This document shows positions 54,895-64,000 of a DNA stretch of 64,000 bases, piece by piece. The stretch lies in contig JAJKFL010000013.1 in NCBI GenBank assembly GCA_021186555.1, forward strand, positions 40,921,144 through 40,985,143, in the 5' to 3' direction. The number at the start of each line of letters is the position of its first letter. The stretch's first letter is position 1. The notes beneath the pieces are model-generated. The model did not search any database and was not told where the DNA came from. It saw nothing but the letters and a program-made list of their open reading frames with translations. A program made the translations under genes and the position numbers. This stretch comes from Reticulitermes speratus. Its lineage: Eukaryota; Arthropoda; Insecta; Blattodea; Rhinotermitidae.

Positions 54895-57800
54895 ATGGCG
54901 GTACTGGGGAAAATGTTTAGGATACCTAATATTGTTGGCCAGTATCGTAACATTTTATTGAACAGGTAAAGTATAAAGTTGGAATTTGTGTTAATACAGT
55001 TTTAGAGGAATCTTTTTGTATCATGACAATGAAATGTTCTGTTTCTGGTGACTTGTGTAGAATTAAACGGAACCTAACCTATTTACTGTTAGACATAGTT
55101 GAAAGTGACAAAATGAATGCGTAGGGAAAGCATTTATTTTTTTTTCGTAATTTATCCGAGTGACAGTTATTTCAGTTAATTCGTTATTTAAGTATTTTAC
55201 GGATTTTGAGGTTTGAACTGCTGAGAGAACTGTGAAGCCTAAACTTGATGCCATTAACTTGTATTTAATTTTGGAAGCTTCTGTTATCCACCTATAATAC
55301 CAGGCGTATAAAAATGCATGCTGTTAATATGAAAACTGGCAATAATTGTTTATAGATGTCCGTAGTATGTGGGTGGTAGTCGAGGCTTTTACGAAAAGAA
55401 TTCAGTACCCCATGACTTGTGTTTTGACAGGCGTGTAGTGATTACATACAAATGATATAATTGTGAAGTACGACTTTTATTCTTAGGAACACTTCATCAA
55501 TATACCAGCAAAATGCGGGCCTTAAGAAATCAGTCGAAGAGAAATTGGGGCTGCCACAGAAACCTAAGAAGCCGCTTACACCATATTTCCGTTTTATGGC
55601 CCAGATTCGACCAGTCTTAATTCAGAAGAATCCTCAAGCAAAAGTAACGGGTAGGTCTTTTCCAGAATTTTGGAAATGAAGATTTCACAGTGTTTTATAT
55701 TATTATGACTTTTGGAATCTCTACAGATATTGTGAAGATATCTGCGCAAGAATGGGAGAAAGCAGACATCACAGTGCGGGAACAGCTACAAGCAGATTAT
55801 AAACGAGAAATGGCTGAGTTTTTGGCAGCACAAGTCAAATATGACCAGATGTTAACAAATGAGCAGCGTGAAGAAATAAAGAAAGCTAAAAAGGACATAG
55901 CAGAATCAAAAGAGAAGAGGCTATTAAAGAAGGTAATGCGTGTGTTTGTTTGTTTTTGGAGGAGCAAATTCATACACAAGTAAGAACTTTGCAAGCTTTA
56001 AGGTATATAGAATATTTTAGTACACTGCATTGAGGTTTTCTATTTTCAGTCTTCATTTGTTATAAATGTAGCATTTAAAAACGGAAAGGGAAATGCTACT
56101 CGTACTTGAATATTGATGTAATGAGACCACATGCTTATAACCTCAAGGTGATAATAATTTGGAAGTGTCACAAGCCATTAATTATGCTAACCTCTATTAA
56201 ACTGAGATATTCTTCTGACATGAATCAAACAATAATCAAGCCATCCATTTGTCACATGCTGTACATGTCTTCTAAAATCTTATGTTGATCAGAAATTTGT
56301 AAGTAATATCAGTACATTGTGTAATGACTTAAACATGCATTTTCACTTCTTTTATTCAGGAGATTTTAATTCTGGAAGAAATTCTGCCTGTTAATTTGAT
56401 GGAGGGTTCTTCTGAATTAAACATGTAACAAAATATTTGTCTGTACAGAAAATGAAAGAGTTGGGGAGGCCAAAGAGACCACTTTCACCATTCTTGCTGT
56501 TCTTGTATGAAAATAAGGATGGACGTGGAACTCAGTCTTTCAGAGTAAGTTGCCTTTCAAATTTATGTAAATATGTGCCATTCTTTATGTAGGTACATGT
56601 ATGATCTTAATATGTATGAGGGGGAGTCAAAATGTAAGGTTCCCAATTTTATTCCCATGAGAAGGATGCTAATGACAGTCTGTGACTCTGTTGTACATTA
56701 GTGCATTATTCCTGCTGCCAGTTGGCAAACCTGTTCACTAGTGCACACAGAATACCCTCCTCAGCATCAGTTGAACTGCTGAAAAAATGGCCAAAGGAAG
56801 AAGTACAATTGTAATTTGTTTTTCATGGTCAAAAGGTATCCAGCCCTAGGGAATGAACTGTGAGCTGTAAGAGTGTATGAACAAGCAGAATCCATAACAT
56901 TGAAGTGTCCCGATTCTCCTGTAAAAAGAAAAAATTCAAGGCAAACCCATGAGAGGTGACAGCAGCCATATTTTTGGACCTGTGAGGAGTCATTTGGTGG
57001 ATTTCACTCCTAGTGGTGCAAGAAACAATGCTGGTTATAAGGGTATGCTAACTTGATGAAAAGGAAGATGTTTGCTGCAAGAGACCTGGTTTGCTGTTAA
57101 AAGGAGTACTGCAGTTGCATGATAGTGTCTGACAACATTGTTCACACCATAGTGAACCACCTGAGCACTTGGTCCTGGTAGGTTCTTCCCTTTCCTCCCT
57201 ATAGTCCTGATTTGGCACCATCAGGCTTCCACCGGTTCCACAAAATGGAGAAGCACCTTCAAAGTCAATACTTCCAGACTGATCAAGACATCAGATTGGA
57301 GGTCAGCAATAGCTGCATCTACAGGACACATCATTTTACCACCAAAGCTGACTTTTGAATCTACCGATATGGTAATTGCCGTGACAGATATGGTGACTGT
57401 GAAAAATAGACTGCATATGTGTCTATATCTGACACATATGTTACTTACTGTAACCTGTTCATATTCCAAATAAAAAATTGGGAACCTTACTTTCAGACTT
57501 ACCCTTTCCCCTACAAGTGGAAGACCCAGTATTTTGAGGGATAAAGCAACAAACTATTTTGTATCAAATGTACTACATACTTTTTACAGTGCATTACAGA
57601 GGGTGTGCAATTTAATGTGGAACCCTCTCACATAATGTAAATTGACAGTCTGTGTTATATAATATTAACTGACTTAAAGGTGTGTTGGAAATGACCTGCT
57701 TTAACTTTCACGCATGTATGATATAGTCGTATGGTGGACATAAAGATTCAGTCCCAGGATATGTTATGTGAGGTGACCATGAATTACTGGGAGTGTGGGT

Positions 57801-59443
57801 GGTTGCATCTTTTTGCTGGAAGAGCCCATCACTTAACTTTTCAAAAAATGGTGCAAGAATTTGTCCACTATATCTTTTGAAATTTATTGTACCCAAAAAG
57901 AAGGTGGGTCCATTTATTCTTGTCACACTGAGAGCACATCATACTGCAACTACAGTGTCATGTAACAGCATCTCGTGTATTAATCTGGGATTTTCTCCTG
58001 ACTTGTACCTGTTATTTTGAGTATGAGTATTTATATGGCCATTTAAGTAAAACCATGCACCTGCAGAATTAAGTAGCAATCGGTCAACTTCACCACTACT
58101 CACTGCAAAACTGTACTCTTACAACACATTTGGTAATACACTTTTTTATGATTTCTTCTTTATGTAGGTTTTGATAGTAAACAATGTGTCATATTCATGG
58201 ACAATAATTTACTTTCTTTGTGCACAGCTTATGAAGCTTTGCTGTTCATATCATAATGTATGAATAAATCCTAATTTGAACTCAAAGTGATCAGACTACC
58301 AGAAATGAGTCTTACAGCCAGCAATCTAGTAGCATTTGTGGGTTCTACATTGATCTGGATTCTGTGCATTTTCATCTTTTAAAACAAGAATGTTCAACAT
58401 TAAGTACGCAAGTATCCAATTTGAGGTCTCAGATATGAATGTGCCGTGTTTTTCCTCTTATAATGGTACAGGTGACTTGCTGAATCTGCAGTATTTGAAT
58501 GTAACTGAGGTATATATTTTACAAAGAGTACAAATCAACTTAAGTTTCCAAATGAAATTTATCTGAAATGAATTTTGTTACTTTTTCATATTGTTTTCAG
58601 GAGAGTAAAAATTAAATGCATAAATTTATAGTTTTATTTTTTCTATAGGGTCATGAAGTTTAATTCCCTCTGTGTTTTTCTTTTTTAAAACTACTTCATG
58701 GATTTCAGTATGAATTGGTATTGAGGAGTGTACACTAAAATCTGTCAGACATACTTACTTTCGGTTTGTATCAGTCCAGTGTAACCCCTTAAAGCTGAAG
58801 TCAGACTTTGCGGATCTCCTTAAGAACAATTCTTAAAATGCAGGTTTAATTAAACAGCATTAGCTTTTATTATGAACTGGTTTTTCATACAGTAATGTTT
58901 ATTGAATTATGATAAAATAATTTTTGACTGTACCAAATGATAGTAATGTCTAATTACTTCTGTACTGGGGTTTTTTCCTCTGATAAAGTAGTAAAGTTGA
59001 GGAGATATGAAGAACTGCAGACAGTGAGTTTAGAACATACGTAATCTTATTGCTGGGACACACCTTTTCATTCTTGCTATGGTAGTCATGAACCTTTGTT
59101 TTCTCTAAGAACTGGTGAATTTCTGGAATAACCAAATGACTGTCTACTGCTCAAGGAAGACCCCCTGCTTTGGAGAGTTAGTAATGTTTTATTTTCTGTG
59201 CAGGATTGGCAGTTGTCCATGGGAGACAAGTGGGAAAAGCTGTCTGAACAGCAAAAGTCTCAATATTTCACACAATATAAAAAAGAACTGGAAGAATATA
59301 AACATGATATTCAAGTTTGGGAGGAAAAAATGATTCGGCTTGGACACATTGATGTCGTACGCAATGAGGCGTTGATTGAGCCTAAGGAACACAGTGGCAG
59401 AGTGGCTCAGAGACCTAGAGGAAGTGCTAGAAGTAAAGAATAG
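54895..59443 (+). CDS. TFAM: Mitochondrial transcription factor A (two HMG boxes)
   Basis: Five coding exons join in phase: 54895-54965, 55487-55650, 55727-55932, 56449-56544 and 59204-59443 (258 aa plus TAG; human 246). TFAM coats and bends mtDNA and starts mitochondrial transcription in the matrix. Residues 1-24 (MAVLGKMFRIPNIVGQYRNI and on) are basic and lack acidic residues, as expected for a mitochondrial targeting peptide. HMG box A spans about 50-120 (KKPLTPYFRFMAQIRPVLIQ, AQEWEKADITVREQ), followed by a charged linker (REEIKKAKKDIAESKEKR). HMG box B spans about 155-225 (PKRPLSPFLLFLYENKDG, GDKWEKLSEQQKSQY). A basic tail ends RVAQRPRGSARSKE. Intron 4 (2.7 kb) carries two transposon remnants. 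Unusually, the TAG is followed in the same frame by a long open frame (59444-59857), described separately. Confidence 0.95.
56617..57511 (+). mobile_element. Mariner-like DNA transposon, about 895 bp, in TFAM intron 4
   Basis: About 30-bp imperfect TIRs share AAGGTTCCCAATTTT (56636-56650 and inverted at about 57475-57490), and TA flanks both ends (56615-56616; 57512-57513). Inside, frame pieces give KRPGLLLKGVLQLHDSV-like residues and PPYSPDLAPSGF then HKMEKHLQSQYFQTDQDI, the mariner catalytic and PDLAPSD blocks. The N-terminal third is largely lost and frames are broken, so it is inactive. Confidence 0.85.
57720..58160 (-). mobile_element. Second DDE transposase fragment in TFAM intron 4
   Basis: The minus strand yields AGAWFYLNGHINTHTQNN, ENPRLIHEMLLHDTVV, RINGPTFFLGTINFKRYSGQ and FQQKDATTHTPSNSW in order. 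These match blocks of insect Tc1/mariner-superfamily transposases (AWFHLNG, ENPH.IHE, IGPIFF, QQDGATAHT). The Q-D-G-A Asp-containing block reads QQKDAT. Stops and frame changes lie between blocks, and no TIRs were found. Confidence 0.8.
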
Positions 59444-59449
59444 GGATTA

Positions 59450-59857
59450 ATGTGTCCCGGTCCAAACATTCTGTCTTCGTGCCCAGGTGTAGATGGAGAT
59501 ATGCCAAGACATGAAACTAGTGTGTTATCCAAAGAGACTGGAAAGCTTGTGGGTCGGGACACATATGTTACAGAGTCGACTGTTTTCAAAGAGAACCCAG
59601 CCACAATGCATAGAGAGACCAGTAATGAAGTAGTAACCCCAGAAGATGTTGAAAGGACTGGAAGTAGTGTCAAGGAGAAGTTTAGAAATAATGTGGTGGA
59701 TAATGTTACTGAAAAAAATGAGACAATTGAAAGTATAGTGTCTGGAAAGTGGAGGCATATTAGAAGTAAGTTTCCAGATGGTTTTCAAAAGCATGCTGTG
59801 TTCACTTGTGGTGTAGTAGTTATAAGTATTGTGTGCTGCCTTAGATTCATTATGTAA
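59450..59857 (+). CDS. Open frame directly after and in frame with the TFAM stop; C-terminal hydrophobic segment
   Basis: ATG at 59450 lies six bases past the TFAM TAG and in the same frame, so the open frame effectively continues from 59444 to TAA at 59855-59857 (138 sense codons after TAG; 135 from the ATG). The protein is rich in Thr, Glu, Val and Lys without obvious repeats. It ends with a basic stretch (GKWRHIRSKFPDGFQKH) and about 20 hydrophobic residues (AVFTCGVVVISIVCCLRFIM), the layout of a tail-anchored membrane protein. I recognise no family. It could be a readthrough extension, a second cistron, an allele-specific stop in a longer protein, or a chance 3' UTR frame; its length makes chance less likely in AT-rich DNA. 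Confidence 0.4.
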   Translation: MCPGPNILSSCPGVDGDMPRHETSVLSKETGKLVGRDTYVTESTVFKENPATMHRETSNEVVTPEDVERTGSSVKEKFRNNVVDNVTEKNETIESIVSGKWRHIRSKFPDGFQKHAVFTCGVVVISIVCCLRFIM

Positions 59858-59859
59858 TT

Positions 59860-60970
59860 TCAGTTTTTAGATGGTGTACACACAAGTACAGAGGAACGAG
59901 TGACGATGTACTTATATTATCATAAGTATGTTTTTGCTACTGATTTGGAAGAGCATGGGCACTTCTAATACTATTTTAGAAGTTGTGTAATACTTGTAGA
60001 AACAGGTCATTTGCTTTTCTTTGCATGTCTTTACCCTGGAGTGTCCTTCAACAATTGCAAATCTTGCAGACCAACGTAACTCCTCTGTGCAGGTATGTCG
60101 ACAGTATAGAAGTGTTGTCAAATATGTATCATTATGAAGATCATCTTCTGGTAGGTGATGCTGTGTATTGTGCTAACTGGCTACCAGGCTACACAATGTT
60201 GTGTCCCATAAGAGCAATTTTGGTAGTCACCACCATGAAAAACAGTTCTCACATCGTCCAGCATGGCAGTTTATAATTAATGGGCCACAACCACAAAACA
60301 GTATTCTCTTCCACATAACATTGTTCGGATAAATACCTGAAACTACACGTGTGAAATGCTGTTAGTTTTTTCAGAGCAGGACCAGATATTTTTAACATTT
60401 TATTATGTACTAGATGGATCCACAGTGTAAAACAGTATAATGGTAACGATGGCAAAGTATTTTTTTTTGTGAAATGCAACAGTACATTTGACTGGAACGT
60501 CTTTTCATAAAACACATAAATAAAAAAACATTTTGTGGAACTTATCTGAAGGTACATTGCTTTTTTATATACATTTGTTCTCTTGTATAGTGAGTGTGTT
60601 GTTTTTGATATTCTGAAGTTTCTGTGTGCAAATTTTAAACATTCATGCGCCTTGTAATGCCCGAGTACTAGCAACTTTCTTTCTGTGTGTGTGTGTGTGT
60701 GTGGTGGTGGGGGACGTGTTTGATCCATAAATATGATGATTCTGAATCTGACATCTTGGTGTAGTACCATTTAAGACAGACTAAGGTACATGTGCTTTGT
60801 GCAGGCATCTTGCATTATCAGGAGGATGGCAGCATTGCACGAGGGTCTGTGATGAGTACATACTGTCATGCATTGATGTTACTTGGATGAAGTGTGATGT
60901 AAGCTTCAAATTCTCTTCAATTCTTCCATACACACTCCTTTTGAATATGGTATACAGTTTCTGTATTGTT
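59860..60970. other. TFAM 3' region and intergenic DNA
   Basis: A candidate AATAAA for TFAM lies at 60519-60524, and a TG microsatellite at 60683-60702. A 173-codon minus-strand open frame (60249-60770) overlaps both and has no protein-like features. Confidence 0.4.
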
Positions 60971-60974
60971 TTGT

Positions 60975-61145
60975 GGAGGCATAGGTCCAATCCCAAGCCA
61001 GTCCATGTTGGATTTATGGTGGGCAGATTGATGATGGGACAGATTTTTCTCCAAGTACATTAGTTCCCCCCCCCCCCCCCACTCACCACCTGTCATTATT
61101 GCACAAATGCTCCATATTCATATTTCTTTTTTCTACCACCAATAC
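60975..61145 (+). mobile_element. SINE, partial and diverged
   Basis: AGCCAGTCCATGTTGGATTT, GGGCAGATTGATGATGGGAC and AGATTTTTCTCCAAGTAC align with the body of the SINE at 32095-32300. A 15-base C run (61066-61080) interrupts it. The tRNA-like head is missing. Confidence 0.6.
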
Positions 61146-61305
61146 TCCATGATCTTAGCAGCTGACAGCACTGTTAATAACATCTTCTCCGTCTTCCTTC
61201 ATTTTTCTAATTAGTCCTTGATATTGTGGTGTATTGGGTTTTATCACCGAGCAGTCCAATGGACACGCCTTTACAGCTCTGAAAATGTCAGAACTTTACA
61301 ATCTC

Positions 61306-61557
61306 GTTGAGAACCAATTGTCTTCTGGACTTTGTCCATCGTCCTGGATAAAATACACAAAAATATAAAATCACGATGTTTCGGAAGCTGGTTCTTCTTC
61401 CATCTTCAGGTGTCTCCCCTCCCATCACCTGAAGATGGAAGAAGAACCAGCTTCCGAAACGTCGTGATTTTATGTATTTTATCCAGGATGATGGACAAAG
61501 TCCAGAAGATAATTGGTTCTCAATGTTATATACCATTGTCAGAACCTTTTAGAATTT
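61306..61557 (+). mobile_element. Fold-back retroposon-like element with hammerhead-like core
   Basis: Inverted arms (about 61307-61412 and 61426-61523) face each other across 13 nt. ACTTTACAATCTC flanks both sides (61293-61305 and 61558-61570), a perfect 13-bp target duplication. In the right arm, ATCAC (61424-61428) can pair with GTGAT (61464-61468) around CTGAAGA (61429-61435), a GGAAG/CTTCC stem (61437-61441/61451-61455), GAAAC (61456-61460) and GTC (61461-61463). There is no ORF. The arms differ by a few substitutions and one short indel. Confidence 0.75.
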
Positions 61558-61579
61558 ACTTTACAATCTCACCAGTCTG

Positions 61580-62325
61580 TGTTTCTTTAGTTGTCATAAC
61601 AAATGACTGGACATCATGTGAACATAGATTGGAAATGTGAAGAATATTTACTTTACAACATTAATTAGTCTTGAATGTGACGAAGCTGTTCAAATTTTAA
61701 CCACCACTCCCCACACTGTTCAGCGCATAGCAAGGTCAGGGCCAGGTATCCACTGGATATGCCTAGCCTCTAAGCCTGTGTTTCTCTAAAGGTGCGGTTA
61801 ATAATACTTTAATGTTTCAGGTTTTTACGTCATTTTGGATGCTGTGATTGTACAACCTTGGATTTATTTGTGGGAAATAACAGAGGAATTGTTAATGTGA
61901 ATCCATATTACAAACGTTCTTGTACAGTTTTATTTTTTAAACAGTTCCTTGATTTCTTTACATCCAGTACTGTTCTAATCAACATATAAATCTGAATGCA
62001 AGAGTAGCCATTGTTATTTCAATTTTATTTTACAAGCTAATTATGATTGCACAACCAATGTTGCTTTATGCTCCTGTTTGTTATAACTTTCAGACTTGCA
62101 ACCGATGTGCATCTTTTTACCAATATGAAAATTACATGAATTGTACATCAATTCTGAGTTAATGTGCAACAGTTTCAGAGTAAAAATATACATACACACA
62201 TACATTATGCATTCCACAGATCCAAAATTTAGTCACAGTGACAACAGGATGTCGAGTAAGGCATACAAATACATAAAATATACAAAATATACAATACAAT
62301 GTATTATAAGTATTTTGCATATGAT
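61580..62325. other. Intergenic stretch, nothing recognised
   Basis: AT-rich, with no open frame longer than background. Confidence 0.45.
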
Positions 62326-62329
62326 ATTA

Positions 62330-63940
62330 AAATGTTTATCAGTCATTTCTGAACATTATACATCCCTCAACAGAGTAAAGGAGTGTGTATATTCAAGTAT
62401 TTTCTCAATGCTGATTTAAATTGAACCTTTCCATTCTGCTGACTAGAGAGTGTGCATGATAAACTGTTCATATTTTGATGCTAGCATAGTATGCACTTTT
62501 TTGAAAGTTCAAGAGGCTGGGAACTGGTCTATGATGATGGCATTCCTTCCTTGAACTAATACTATGTATAGATGAATTTGTTTCAAATTTTCCTTGTTTA
62601 CAATGGAGTTCATTAATGAAAATATGTATTTGCACGGAAGAGGTAGAATCTATAATCTCTTATATGGGCCTCTACACGAGTTTCTAGGTTTTGTACCCAC
62701 CATAATTCCAGCCACTTTCTTTGTTGAGTGAAATCTTTTTCACTGTAAGACAAATCTTGCCCGAAATTTGAATATATTTAATTACAGGGTGAAAACAGGC
62801 AAAATGTTTTGATCAATGACTTCCAATGCATGTGGTTAGAATTTGTAACCAAATAATTTTGTATTTACATATTCTTTTATATATCTTTCATTATAGCCAA
62901 TATTTAATGGATATTATGGAGAATTATTCATTTTACATTTTAATATATTTGTTTTATCCAGATTTAGGGCCAACACATTGACAGTAAACCATTTAGTCAT
63001 ACGAGGCAGAATTGTGTTTGACACCAAAGAGAAATCATCAACAGTGAATATTATCGGTTCTGACAAGAAATTTATTCTTCGAGGAAGGTCATTAATGTAC
63101 ATGATGAAAACTAAGGGTCCTAGAATTGACCCTTGAGGTACTCCATGTTTTATTGTTCCTCAGTGTCAGAAAATTCTGAGCATCCTTACATTACTTTACT
63201 TCAACTATATGTTTCCTATCAGGATCTGAACCAATTTCAGCTGTTCCATGAATGCCATAAAAATGTAATTTGGCAAGATTTCACGATTTACATAATCAAA
63301 TGCCTAGACTAAATCACAGAAAATTCCTCCGACATGCAGTTTTTGATTAAGAGATCGGAATACACTGTCTGTTAGCGTGTACACAGCATATTTAGTCAAC
63401 ATCCCTTTCCTGTGCATAACCTTTTCAAGTGTTGTATAAAAAACAGTTATTAGTAAAATAAGCATATAATTTGTCATAGAAGTTTTCTCTCCTTTTTAAT
63501 ACAGTTTCACTATACAGGATTTAGTTGGTAAGAGAAAATGACTGTGTTTATGGAGTCATTATAAACATACCTTAATGCATGACTAATTTGAGAAATGCAA
63601 GTTTTCACAGTTGATACTTGTTATTTTCACCATAACCTGATGAGTTTTCTGATTTGAAGGAATTTATTATGCTTTTTATCTCACTAGTTGGAATAATTTT
63701 AAGCCCTGGGAAATTTCAAGAAAATGATTTGTTTAAAAGTGATATAGCTTTTTTCTTGCCCCATGTGACATAAGTTTAAATTTTCAGTCACTATGAGAAA
63801 GAAATAATTGAAGGCATCACCCATGTCTTCTGGATCCTTTATTCTTTTATTGGTTACATGTGGGGAAGGCATATGTTCAGTTGAGTTCACTCCCCCCCCC
63901 CCCCCTTCACTCTGTGCCATAAGTCTACTGTAATGTTACC
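62330..63940 (-). mobile_element. Decayed jockey-like LINE, reverse transcriptase part
   Basis: On the minus strand the blocks appear in order. KRIKDPEDMGDAFNYFF (63860-63810) comes first, then the RT signature VPQGSILGPLVFIMYINDLP (63150-63085) and the catalytic block FTVDD (63052-63035; usually FADD). These are followed by WFTVNVLALNLDKTNI, then IMVGTKPRNSC, ILPLPCKYIFSLMN and ASKYEQF toward 62460. This order fits jockey-clade LINEs. The middle between the RT core and the C-terminal blocks is shortened and frames are broken. A 14-base C run (63892-63905) lies in it. The 5' end is lost or outside the window. Confidence 0.85.
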
Positions 63941-64000
63941 TTTTCGCTTTTATAACTTTATTCAGGATTCTACAACACTTAATTTGAACAGAATAATGTT

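Noticed and set aside
60249-60770. 173-codon minus-strand open frame
   Set aside because: It spans a TG microsatellite and the TFAM 3' region, has poly-Pro/His from the repeat and shows no domain or splice evidence.

Overview
The window reads as nuclear DNA of an insect. It is AT-rich, its genes are split by spliceosomal introns of 0.1-3 kb, and long intergenic stretches are filled with tRNA-derived SINEs, Tc1/mariner and hAT elements, non-LTR retrotransposon pieces and fold-back repeats. The repeat types resemble those I associate with hemimetabolous insects such as cockroaches and termites (Blattodea), but the order is an inference. Five protein genes can be supported, four of them rebuilt exon by exon with GT-AG junctions and matching phases.

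Layout: (1) 1-0.1 kb, minus: first coding exon of a SLC25A36/Rim2-type mitochondrial pyrimidine nucleotide carrier, running off the left edge. (2) 0.1-0.78 kb: probable shared head-to-head promoter. (3) 0.78-3.4 kb, plus: PXYLP1-like 2-phosphoxylose phosphatase, 3 coding exons, 540 aa. (4) 3.4-18.1 kb: gene-poor, with tandem duplications, a Tc1/mariner fossil and two unassigned exon-like open stretches. (5) 18.1-24.8 kb, minus: SLC25A11, the 2-oxoglutarate/malate carrier, 5 coding exons, 312 aa. (6) 25-43.4 kb: repeat-rich, no host gene seen. (7) 43.4-49.7 kb, plus: GAPDH, 7 coding exons, 332 aa. (8) 50.35-53.03 kb: a hAT transposon with terminal inverted repeats and an 8-bp target duplication, itself hit by a short retroposon. 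(9) 54.8-60.5 kb, plus: TFAM, 5 coding exons, 258 aa, with two DDE transposon remnants in intron 4. (10) 59.86-64 kb: a fold-back element, a partial SINE and a decayed jockey-like LINE on the minus strand.

The gene content leans toward mitochondria and central carbon metabolism. The carriers move pyrimidine nucleotides (SLC25A36) and malate/2-oxoglutarate (SLC25A11), TFAM packages and transcribes mtDNA, and GAPDH makes the cytosolic NADH that the malate-aspartate shuttle re-oxidises. They are not an operon, and the clustering may be chance.

Three observations deserve most attention. First, TFAM's TAG stop is followed in the same frame by about 138 open codons ending in a hydrophobic C-terminal segment, so stop-codon readthrough, a second cistron or a recent nonsense change is possible. 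Second, a family of fold-back repeats at about a dozen loci carries a hammerhead-like core (CTGAAGA - stem - GAAAC GTC); two copies have 10-13 bp target duplications and one is a nearly perfect 106-bp-arm palindrome. Third, SLC25A36 and PXYLP1 lie head to head, as they lie close together in human, suggesting old microsynteny. All calls come from reading the sequence and from remembered family sequences; no search was run.
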